Positions 60,601 through 64,000 of a DNA stretch of 64,000 nucleotides are shown here, piece after piece. Every line of letters begins with the position of its first letter. Within the stretch, counting starts at the first letter, position 1. A program made the translations under genes and the position numbers. The stretch lies in assembly GCA_030998225.1 (NCBI GenBank), contig JAPYXD010000754.1, forward strand, positions 1-64,000, given 5' to 3'. The notes under the pieces are model-generated. The model was not told the DNA's origin. It worked only from the letters and a program-made list of their open reading frames with translations, and made no database searches. This DNA is from Diplolepis rosae. Taxonomy: Eukaryota; Arthropoda; Insecta; Hymenoptera; Diplolepididae.

Positions 60601-62700
60601 TGGCAGATCGATTTACACAGTCCAGTGACAACGCATTCGTCAGGTCAGTGCAAACTCATCATCATTTACACATCTTTTCATTTTCCAATTAGTAGGCTTG
60701 ATAAAAATTACCATACTTATAGTTGGTATTCTCTAAATTCAAGGATAATGGAATGAAAATTTTTCATTGACATGATTTTTGAACATATAGTCATTGCTTG
60801 ACCATATAAGGCTCATTATTTTTCAGTTGACCTAACTTTTTATGTAAAGTTCCTTGATCGACTTTAAATTCTTAGAACTAATTTCTTTCTTTCTATTTCT
60901 ATGTCACTTTACAATTATTTTCAATTTTTTATATTGAATTGAACAAATTAAAATTGAGTGATGTAATTTTTTTTCTACTCTGGAAATTCAAATTTTGTTT
61001 GGTCGAAATCAATATTCTATATTTATGTATTAAAAAATTAAATGCCTTCAGAGTTAGCACGTGATGACAAAAATTGTATTCCAATGATTTTTTTTAACGA
61101 ATTATCTCTTTAAAAATTGTCCTAAAAACTCGAATTCTAATTTAAGAATGTCGGTTTTTAGTCTTAATTTTGTGCAACTACTGAAACTTTTTGAAAATCT
61201 TGTCTCTTCAAAGTTTGTAAATTGAGAGACGAGTTTATTTGAAATTTAAATTTCGAATCAAAGTTTTTTTTAATTCAGATAAATTTTCTTCAACCCAAAG
61301 GAATAATTTCAAATTTAAATGAAACAAATTATTTGAATCAAAGACTTCTTTTAGTGCAGTGCAGATCCAAGTGAAATAATTCTTTTGAAAACTGTCCCAA
61401 AATATCGCATGGATAAAATTTTGAGATAGAATAACTATCACGTAGGTGAACGAGTTCTGAGATTTCAAAGTCGATCAAAGAACCCGATTCAGAAAGTTGC
61501 AATACTTAAGGTAGTTGATCCACGAAAATTAGACCTCAGGCAAAAATAGATAATTTTGTTTTCGAGAATAGCAATATTATTATTGAAAATATTTTATATT
61601 TAAAATTATTTTTGCCGAACTTTTTTCCTTATCGTTTCATACTAAATTTTACAAAATAAAGCAATTCTAATAAATTACAAATCATTTTTTCAGGAAAAAG
61701 AATCTTCACAACTTTACCATTCCCAATTTTTCTAAATAAATTATTTAATGGCTAAAACCATTAAAAATGAAATTTTCAAAACAAAATTCTTATGAACGAA
61801 TTGCTGAATTTGGTAATAATTTATTCATTTTAGAAAATTGGAAACATTTAAGTTGTAGAGAATCTTTTTCCTGAAGAAATGATTAGCGATTTATTAGAAT
61901 AAAATCATTTTTTAAAATTTGGTATGAAGCAATAAAAAAAAAGTCTGAGTAAAAATAAAATTTACTAAATGCATTATTTTTTAGCATTTCAAATATTTTT
62001 CATGTAAAATAATTTTTTATCTTTCAAATTAACCCTTCAACAATAATACTGCTATTCTTGAAAGCAAAATTATCTATTCTTGCCTGGGGTTTAATTTTCG
62101 TGGATGAATTACCTTAAGAATCAATGCCCCGTATGATATCATATAAGTAATGATACAAAAAAAAAATATCCCAATCATTGGAAATTGTATAAAGAGAATA
62201 GGTACGTGACCCAAGAGGTTCTTATCCATTCAATAAATTCTAGGGCATTTGTTTCGATCTCCTCATGCATATTGCATCCACATCAGACATAATGAAATCA
62301 CAAGTCTATTTATAACGTTTTGTGAATTTTTATTTTTTTTTAAATCGTTTCTTGTATCATCACACATTCATGAATTTTGAATTTTACATTTTCAAAGGGG
62401 ATCAAGCTATCATCCAATTATTGGTTTAACTTTCATGTTTCATGTAGATATTACGCTGCGAACACAGTTTCCTTGCCCAGAGAAGTGGAGGAGATATGGG
62501 GATGTGGCGGTGCACTGAATGGAGCTTGTGCACTGCAACACTATTGCTCGGTGACCCGTCTGGATCCTGTTTCATATAGCAATTGCTTTCAATCGTATGC
62601 TTATGCTCTTGCATCAACCTCTTCTCCATCTGTTCAAATTGATCTCGTCATTCTGTATCAACTGCTAGCTATCCTTCTGGCGATATTCCAATGTCGGTAG
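21628..62700 (+). CDS. Acid sphingomyelinase-like phosphodiesterase (SMPDL3 type), nine exons, probably GPI-anchored
   Basis: Joined exons 21628-21685, 23640-23708, 27051-27222, 32572-32777, 38781-38986, 53915-54095, 59104-59213, 60468-60643 and 62448-62700 give 1431 bases, a 476-residue protein, with every junction in phase. Length and layout fit the SMPDL3 branch of the acid sphingomyelinase family: secreted, zinc-dependent calcineurin-like phosphoesterases acting on phosphodiester or nucleotide substrates. Seen: a signal peptide (1-18), SDIH (D27, H29), WTGD (D101, codon right after the exon 3/4 junction), VGHTPPG (H243), GHWHSD (H284, H286) and a Cys-rich C-terminal domain. The usual GNHD/E is GHED (139-142), so a metal-bridging Asn and catalytic His appear replaced. 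The C-terminus has a small-residue stretch (ASTSSPS), a hydrophobic run (LVILYQLLAILLAIF) and QCR, a typical GPI signal, as in SMPDL3B. The exact substrate cannot be told from the sequence. Confidence 0.88.
21894..22310. mobile_element. MITE of the GGTAGTT / TTAA family, older copy
   Basis: Its ends are inverted copies of a stretch with gaaaattagacctcagg and ataattttgctatcaag. The middle is also largely palindromic (ttcttatcgcttc). The same family is seen at 47831-49895 and, best preserved, at 61505-62118. Confidence 0.7.
23067..23268. mobile_element. Near-perfect 202-bp palindromic MITE
   Basis: It starts CTCTCTAAATC and ends TTTAGAGAG, with TA on each side (23065-23066, 23269-23270). Both arms pair almost throughout (for example aaaagtgagccactaattc with its complement). 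It shares only terminal bases with the AATCAGT family. Confidence 0.85.
23640..23708 (+). CDS. Exon 2 of the SMPDL3-like phosphodiesterase
   Basis: Acceptor atgttacag, donor GTAAGT at 23709. It encodes residues 20 (split) to 42, FFWHLSDIHYDPKYSLQGN..., which holds the first metal motif D-x-H of the phosphoesterase fold. Another AG at 23616-23617 would put the motif out of frame. Confidence 0.9.
24192..24475. mobile_element. MITE, CTCTCTAAAT family, copy 3
   Basis: CTCTCTTAATCTGAATCAG at the left, TTTAGGGAG at the right, with TA on both sides (24190-24191, 24476-24477). It has an extra internal stretch of repeated cactgatactg units compared with other copies. Confidence 0.85.
25567..25843. 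mobile_element. 277-bp foldback MITE with ends CACGGAGAAACTTTT
   Basis: The arms pair nearly end to end (cactttgagaatttttg on the left has its complement on the right). TA lies on both sides (25565-25566, 25844-25845). The end CTCCGTGTA recurs at about 18170 and 52320, marking relatives. Confidence 0.85.
26264..26278 (+). repeat. Run of 15 guanines
   Basis: An uninterrupted G15 in AT-rich surroundings, in intron 2 on the sense strand. Length may be uncertain because homopolymers are error-prone in assemblies. Confidence 0.7.
27051..27222 (+). CDS. Exon 3 of the SMPDL3-like phosphodiesterase
   Basis: Acceptor tctttccag, donor GTACGT at 27223. It encodes residues 43 (split Ser) to 99, including CRNMRSN, YGCDSPWALIESA and EFVLWT. 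The final two bases GG are completed to Gly by exon 4, which then supplies the metal ligand D101. Confidence 0.9.
27725..28271. mobile_element. 547-bp element with imperfect inverted repeats (CTACTAG ends)
   Basis: The left end CTACTAGCGGGTCATAAAG is complementary to the right end (ctttatgactcactagtag) with a few mismatches, and the pairing extends into ttttattacc. No ORF is present. The superfamily is not clear. Confidence 0.7.
29715..29870 (+). repeat. 32-bp tandem repeat, about four to five units
   Basis: Units start at 29715, 29747, 29779 and 29811, each reading like ctgtcctactttgtcctc followed by ttttcaaac. The final unit is degenerate. Confidence 0.85.
30091..30648 (+). repeat. 5'-truncated copy of the A-tailed retroposon-like repeat
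   Basis: It matches 49192-49736 and ends with the same ATGATGAGAATGT followed by A5. The insertion splits a dispersed repeat whose intact form (near 31590, aaattgtttcttaaa) shows the empty site; A runs on both sides look like the target duplication. It contains a short GACA microsatellite (about 30503-30526). Confidence 0.75.
30655..31363. mobile_element. 709-bp MITE flanked by TTAA (piggyBac-like)
   Basis: The ends read TTAAGGGGGTCTCCTTAACC and, inverted, GGATAAGGAGACCCCCTTAA, and the inverted repeats run on into gttctgg/ccagaac. The related sequence around 31600 (gtttcttaaatctac) is an empty site with one TTAA. TTAA duplication is the hallmark of piggyBac-type transposition. A related fragment lies at about 45230-45540, ending acccccTTAA. 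Confidence 0.82.
32572..32777 (+). CDS. Exon 4 of the SMPDL3-like phosphodiesterase
   Basis: Acceptor cattgttacag, donor GTTAGT at 32778. It encodes residues 100 (split Gly) to 168: D101 of the metal site, an N-glycosylation sequon NLT at 120, then FPVLGHEDLG at 135-144 where family members normally have GNHD/E, and LWQHWLPLEAL. It ends with one base of a Thr codon. Confidence 0.9.
32868..32993. mobile_element. 126-bp palindromic MITE, ATGCTATTGAATC family
   Basis: The left CATTGAGAAAAAAATGCTATT is the complement of the right end (aatagtatttttttctcagtg). The centre (aaagcatgtatatt...) is a short hairpin. A second copy at 46875-47248 has another MITE inserted in its middle. Confidence 0.82.
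33213..33590. repeat. 378-bp near-perfect palindrome
   Basis: The left arm (ttaaaaatttcaagaattcg ... ggcaacc) and right arm pair over about 170 bases with few mismatches, leaving a loop of about 30 bases near 33402. It includes a purine-rich block (aggaggaaagaaaaaagaagg). No clear terminal duplication. A transcript would form a long hairpin. Confidence 0.85.
35473..35890. mobile_element. 418-bp inverted-repeat element with GGCATGGGGTC ends
   Basis: The arms (aattttgtaatagttaattt ... gcaaacgtttcggccaca) are inverted copies of about 105 bases separated by about 200 bases. No transposase ORF. It looks like a foldback-type MITE. Confidence 0.82.
37253..37746. mobile_element. MITE with CTCCCTAAATCTGAAACAG ends, interrupted by a nested MITE
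   Basis: The outer ends CTCCCTAAATC and GATTTAGGGAG pair, together with internal cattcgaaacagtgg / ccactgtttcgaatg. Inside lies a complete AATCAGT-family copy at 37438-37658 with TA on both sides. Confidence 0.82.
37438..37658. mobile_element. MITE, CTCTCTAAAT family, copy 4 (nested)
   Basis: CTCTCTAAATC to TTTAGAGAG with flanking TA (37436-37437, 37659-37660). It lies within the outer MITE 37253-37746, so it is the younger of the two. Confidence 0.85.
38781..38986 (+). CDS. Exon 5 of the SMPDL3-like phosphodiesterase
   Basis: Acceptor aatttgtttcag, donor GTAAGT at 38987. It encodes residues 169 (split Thr) to 237: GFYTIEQRSENYRIIFLNTN, LWLNVGSVIDN and WAWFQSVLDTARSKGET, the central part of the phosphoesterase domain. 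It ends in phase 0. Confidence 0.9.
39367..40345. mobile_element. Possible element bounded by inverted copies of ttctaatatgtcgtatccca
   Basis: The motif at 39367-39386 recurs inverted around 40310-40335 and again about 40355-40375. Between them is AT-rich sequence with one minus-strand frame (40088-39816, 90 codons) of charged composition that I do not recognise. Boundaries and class are uncertain. Confidence 0.4.
40671..42240 (+). repeat. Satellite-like tandem array, 339-bp period, built from short GATA-rich subunits
   Basis: The marker aaatatatgtaaattag recurs at 40671, 41010, 41349 and 41921; the first two intervals are exactly 339 bases and the third is enlarged by a partial duplication. 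Within each unit are degenerate copies of agagatagaaagagatag and ggtggatagacaag. Because 339 is divisible by three, the minus strand shows a 343-codon frame without stops, which I regard as a by-product. Confidence 0.88.
43795..43866 (-). tRNA. tRNA-like sequence (anticodon position GGC), pseudogene or SINE head
   Basis: On the minus strand 43866 to 43795 folds as a cloverleaf: acceptor GCCTGTG/CGCAGTC (6 of 7 pairs), D arm GCTC-AGTGGTTA-GAGC, anticodon arm with four pairs and loop CCGGCAA, T arm CTGGG-CTCGAAT-CCCAG. It has an A box (TAGCTCAGTGG) and a B box (GGCTCGAATCC). The base before the anticodon is C instead of the invariant U33 and one acceptor pair is lost, so it is more likely a pseudogene or SINE-derived than a working tRNA-Ala. 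Confidence 0.45.
44404..44419 (+). repeat. AT dinucleotide microsatellite
   Basis: About eight TA/AT units in intron 5. Confidence 0.8.
45846..45866 (+). repeat. AT dinucleotide microsatellite
   Basis: About ten AT units followed by tacatgtgtatac in intron 5. Confidence 0.8.
46875..47248. mobile_element. ATGCTATTGAATC-family MITE with a nested AATCAGT-family MITE
   Basis: The outer ends CACTGAGAAAAAATGCTATTG and complement are flanked by TA (46873-46874, 47249-47250), matching the uninterrupted copy at 32868-32993. The inner part (about 46929-47190) carries the CAGTAACCTCTTTTTAGC signature and the right end CTAGAGAG; its left terminus is worn. Confidence 0.82.
47831..49895. mobile_element. 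GGTAGTT / TTAA-family element split by a retroposon-like insertion
   Basis: The left part 47831-48326 (TTAAGGTAGTTGATCCACGG...) and right part about 49737-49895 correspond to the two sides of the intact copy at 61505-62118. Between them sits the 1.4-kb repeat 48327-49736. The junction falls in an A run (gataagaaaaa / aaaaaagttggg). Confidence 0.78.
48327..49736 (+). repeat. A-tailed retroposon-like repeat, full-size copy
   Basis: About 1.4 kb from ATCTCCCCGCTTCGCG to CATGATGAGAATGT plus A6. The 5' 350 bases contain GC islands (CGCGCTTCGCGCTC) in AT-rich DNA. The A-tailed end is shared by all copies while the other end is variable (30091-30648 is truncated), and A-rich target duplications are seen; this is how non-LTR retroposons behave. 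No ORF for a reverse transcriptase is visible, so it would be non-autonomous. Confidence 0.75.
50223..51621 (-). repeat. A-tailed retroposon-like repeat, full-size copy in inverse orientation
   Basis: Nearly identical to the reverse complement of 48327-49736. It interrupts a dispersed repeat whose uninterrupted relative at about 38025 reads attgtattttttaatgatg; here the left part is attgtatttt and the right ttttttaatgagg, so a T run is the target. The two full copies are 490 bp apart in opposite orientation, but their different host sequences show they inserted independently. Confidence 0.78.
51923..52212. mobile_element. hAT-type MITE with intact 8-bp target duplication
   Basis: Terminal sequence CAGGGCCGAATTTACC at the left, complement of the right end GTAAATTCGCCCCTG with mismatches. 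Both flanks carry GATATAGG (51915-51922 and 52213-52220). An 8-bp duplication and CAGGG ends are typical of hAT elements. No transposase is encoded. Confidence 0.88.
52832..53271. mobile_element. 440-bp MITE, CTCTCTAAACC subfamily
   Basis: CTCTCTAAACCTGAATCAGTG and its complement at the right, with TA on both sides (52830-52831, 53272-53273). The interior differs from the other copies and lacks the CAGTAACCTC signature. Confidence 0.85.
53305..53576. mobile_element. MITE, CTCTCTAAAT family, copy 6
   Basis: Left end CTCCATAAATATGAATCAG, right end TTTAGAGAG; signature GCTAAAAAGAGGTTACTG in inverse orientation. It lies about 340 bases before exon 6. Confidence 0.83.
53915..54095 (+). CDS. Exon 6 of the SMPDL3-like phosphodiesterase
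   Basis: Acceptor tgtacccttag, donor GTACGT at 54096. It encodes residues 238-297: VYIVGHTPPGVDERE with H243, and GQFFGHWHSDTFRV with H284 and H286, the last metal-binding motif of the phosphoesterase fold. It ends with one base of a Gly codon. Confidence 0.91.
54221..55079. mobile_element. Inverted-repeat element related to the GGTAGTT / TTAA family
   Basis: The left aattaaggtagttgtgcc and the right agctaccttgaatt are inverted; the interior is partly palindromic, with ttcttacc... and its complement near 54360 and 54950. It is more diverged than the copy at 61505-62118. Confidence 0.62.
56255..57150 (+). repeat. Old, diverged copy of the A-tailed retroposon-like repeat
   Basis: It shows the same order of motifs as 48650-49200 (a cattctcatc segment, a GC-rich cgctcttcacgctcg, then tcttataaa and cgttttttcgcatctcgcat), interrupted at 56731-57002 by a MITE. 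Confidence 0.55.
56731..57002. mobile_element. MITE, CTCTCTAAAT family, copy 7
   Basis: CTCTCTAAATTTGAATCAG to TTTAGAGAG, well-preserved ends, inverse orientation of the CAGTAACCTC signature. Confidence 0.87.
57160..57362. mobile_element. MITE, CTCTCTAAAT family, copy 8 (left end lost)
   Basis: It has the signature CAGTAACCTCTTTTTAGC and a right end TTTCGAGAG. The left terminus is missing. Confidence 0.78.
57979..58195. mobile_element. MITE, CTCTCTAAAT family, copy 9
   Basis: CTCTCTAAATCTGAATCAG to TTTATAGAG, with the usual internal CAGT/ACTG modules. Confidence 0.87.
58860..59040. mobile_element. 181-bp MITE with CACGGAGAAAAATAGTT ends
   Basis: The left end pairs with aactatttttctctgtg at the right. 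It lies only 63 bases before exon 7, so its presence close to the acceptor may matter for splicing. Confidence 0.75.
59104..59213 (+). CDS. Exon 7 of the SMPDL3-like phosphodiesterase
   Basis: It encodes residues 298 (split Gly) to 334: SPVSWIMMAPSITPYRPGG and NPGLRLYKFEKKSGQ, the MAPS.TP motif of the family. The acceptor (tttacgtcgaaag) has a weak pyrimidine tract; the donor is GTGGGA at 59214. Phase fits both neighbours. Confidence 0.88.
59214..60467 (+). other. Intron 7
   Basis: AT-rich, no recognised element or coding sequence. Confidence 0.7.
60468..60643 (+). CDS. Exon 8 of the SMPDL3-like phosphodiesterase
   Basis: Acceptor tatgtgttctcag, donor GTCAGT at 60644. It encodes residues 335-392: VLDYSQYYLNLPEAN, WVREYSLLKHYELKE and SLHDLADRF, the C-terminal helical region of acid sphingomyelinase-like proteins. 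It ends with two bases of an Arg codon. Confidence 0.9.
60644..62447 (+). other. Intron 8
   Basis: Contains the best-preserved TTAA-family MITE (61505-62118) and a weak relative (about 61215-61380) of the repeat at 24890-25145. No coding sequence. Confidence 0.75.
61505..62118. mobile_element. 614-bp MITE of the GGTAGTT family flanked by TTAA
   Basis: The ends read CTTAAGGTAGTTGATCCACG and, inverted, CGTGGATGAATTACCTTAAG. Terminal inverted repeats extend over about 55 bases with few differences (attagacctcaggcaaaaat / tcttgcctggggtttaat). TTAA lies at both ends, as with piggyBac-type elements. Confidence 0.82.
62448..62700 (+). CDS. Exon 9 (last) of the SMPDL3-like phosphodiesterase
   Basis: Acceptor tttcatgtag. 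It encodes residues 393 (split Arg) to 476: a Cys-rich segment (WGCGG, NGACALQHYC, YSNC) typical of the family's C-terminal domain, then ASTSSPSVQ and the hydrophobic LVILYQLLAILLAIF with a short QCR tail, a GPI-attachment signal by appearance. TAG at 62698-62700. Confidence 0.9.
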
Positions 62701-62935
62701 GGATAGAAACTGTCTTTATATAAGTCTAAGTTTTTCCACAATGGCGGATCCAAGCTTTTTAAACTTATTTACCCAAGATTCCAGCATAGCTGTTAAATAT
62801 TTACTGGTGTGCTATGCTCATTGAATATTCGATGTTCATCTTGGAAGAAAGTAACGTGTCTGATATCATCGACGTATTGCATGAACATCATATTTGAGGC
62901 GCTTAGAGCAAAATGAAAGTAAATATTGTTGTCAT
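62701..62935 (+). other. 3' flank / start of 3' UTR
   Basis: No ORF and no AATAAA seen before the minisatellite. The first AATAAA downstream is at 63098-63103, inside the repeat. Confidence 0.55.
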
Positions 62936-63730
62936 AGAAAAGTGAAACATAAAACCGGTTGGAGCAGAAGGAAGTCAAATCTTCTTCAGCGGTAAAGCGA
63001 AACAAGATTAAGTTGGAAAAAGAGAGTGACTCGGTTGTCTCGCTTTAACGTTGGAGCAAAAGCGAGACAAATCTTCTTCAGCGGTAAAGCGAAACAAAAT
63101 AAAGTTGGAGCAAAAGAGAGATAAGTTTTTTTCAGCGGTAAAGCGAAACAGAATAAAGTTGGAGGAAAAGAGAGACAAGTTCTCTTCAGCGGTAAAGCGA
63201 AGCAAAATAAAGTTGGATCAAAAGAGAGACGTTTTCTTCACCGGTAAAGCGAAACAAAATAAAGTTGGAGCAAAAGAGAGACGTTTTCTTCAGCGGTAAA
63301 GCGAAACAAAATAAAAATGGAGGAAAAGAGAGACAAGTCTTTTTCAGCGGTAAAGTGAAACAGAATAAAGTTGGAAGAAAAGAGTGACTCGGTTGTCTCG
63401 CTTTAATATTGGAGCAAAAGCGAAACAAATCTTCTTCAGCGGTAAAGCGAACCAAAGTAAAAATGGAGGAAAAGAGAGACAAGTTTTCTTCAGTGGTAAA
63501 GCGAAACAGAATAAAGTTGGAGGAAAAGAGTGACGTTTTCTTCAGCGGTAAAGTGAAACAAAATAAAAATGAAGGAAAAGAGAGACAAGTTTTCTTCAGC
63601 GGTAAAGCGAAACAAAATAAAAATGAAGGAAATGAGAGACAAGTTTTCTTCAGCGGTAAAGCGAAACAAAATAAAAATGAAGGAAATGAGAGACAAGTTT
63701 TCTTCAGCGGTAAAGCGAAACAAGATTAAG
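62936..63730 (+). repeat. 54-bp minisatellite with higher-order structure
   Basis: Units carry ttcagcggtaaagcgaaaca then aaataaagttggag and aaaagagagacaagt. Late units start every 54 bases (63541, 63595, 63649, 63703); some are 51. A variant segment with gtgactcggttgtctcgc recurs at about 63028 and 63385, so about 360 bases form a higher-order unit. Frames on both strands stay open because the unit is a multiple of three. Many units contain AATAAA. Confidence 0.9.
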
Positions 63731-64000
63731 GGGGTCCACCTGTGTGAGGGCGGTATTTCGAACGCTTTTTCGGGAATGTTTGTTAGGAGAACTAATTCGA
63801 AAATGAGACTAAGTTTAACCTTATTTTGAAGGTTTGTGGTTTTATTATAATAGTAAATTTTTCCAATAGTGTAATCCGAAGGCTTGTATTCATTAAGGGC
63901 ATTGAAAGTGACCCCTTCAAAATAGAATACCGAAATTGTGGGCAAGATTCCGCTCGAACCAGTTATCTAAAACACAAAAAGTAAAAAAAATATTATTTCT
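63731..64000. other. Window end, nothing recognised
   Basis: Unique-looking AT-rich sequence after the minisatellite with no supported feature. Confidence 0.6.

Noticed and set aside
62936..63730. CRISPR-like repeat array
   Set aside because: No unique spacers between units, units are contiguous and degenerate, and the context is an animal genome.
63490..63945. Open frames on both strands of the 54-bp repeat
   Set aside because: A by-product of a repeat unit divisible by three; the peptides are repetitive and the two strands are equally open.

Overview
The window is AT-rich eukaryotic DNA from an insect. Codon use, GT-AG introns, arthropod-type core-promoter motifs, an errantivirus-like retroelement and dense TA- or TTAA-flanked miniature transposons all point to an insect. 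A hymenopteran is my best guess, but the sequence does not prove it. There are two main objects: a complete long terminal repeat (LTR) retroelement (about 1-15206) and a single nine-exon gene (21628-62700) whose introns are full of small transposons and satellites.

Retroelement, 1-15206. Two nearly identical LTRs of about 1.59 kb flank a Ty3/Gypsy-type provirus with an envelope gene. In order: U3 with an initiator+DPE promoter, a poly(A) signal and splice donor inside the LTR, a tRNA-Thr-like primer site, a 2.3-kb G-poor leader, a basic Cys/His ORF1, two paralogous 100-codon coiled-coil ORFs, gag with five intact CCHC knuckles and a broken sixth, a canonical -1 frameshift signal (two slippery heptamers plus a predicted pseudoknot), pol with two tandem retropepsin domains, RT, RNase H and D,D35E integrase, then env directly behind a splice acceptor. 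The envelope looks like the class III glycoproteins of chuviruses rather than the usual baculovirus-F-like errantivirus Env. Gag, pol and env each carry frame breaks, and integrase also carries stop codons, so this copy is defective although its LTRs say it inserted recently. It sits inside an older A-tailed repeat.

Host gene, 21628-62700, + strand. All nine exons join in consistent phase to give a 476-residue secreted acid-sphingomyelinase-like phosphodiesterase (SMPDL3 type) with an N-terminal signal peptide, most metal ligands of the calcineurin-like phosphoesterase fold and a hydrophobic C-terminus typical of GPI anchoring. The usual Gly-Asn-His-Asp/Glu motif reads Gly-His-Glu-Asp, which would change the metal bridge and the catalytic histidine.

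Introns and flanks. Intron 5 alone is 14.9 kb. The non-coding DNA holds at least ten members of one TA-flanked MITE family (several nested), two TTAA-flanked families, a hAT MITE with an intact 8-bp target duplication, near-perfect palindromes, an A-tailed retroposon-like repeat with GC-rich islands (two 1.4-kb copies in opposite orientation plus truncated and old copies), a 339-bp-period satellite, a 54-bp minisatellite just downstream of the gene and a tRNA-like sequence. No second host gene is recognisable.
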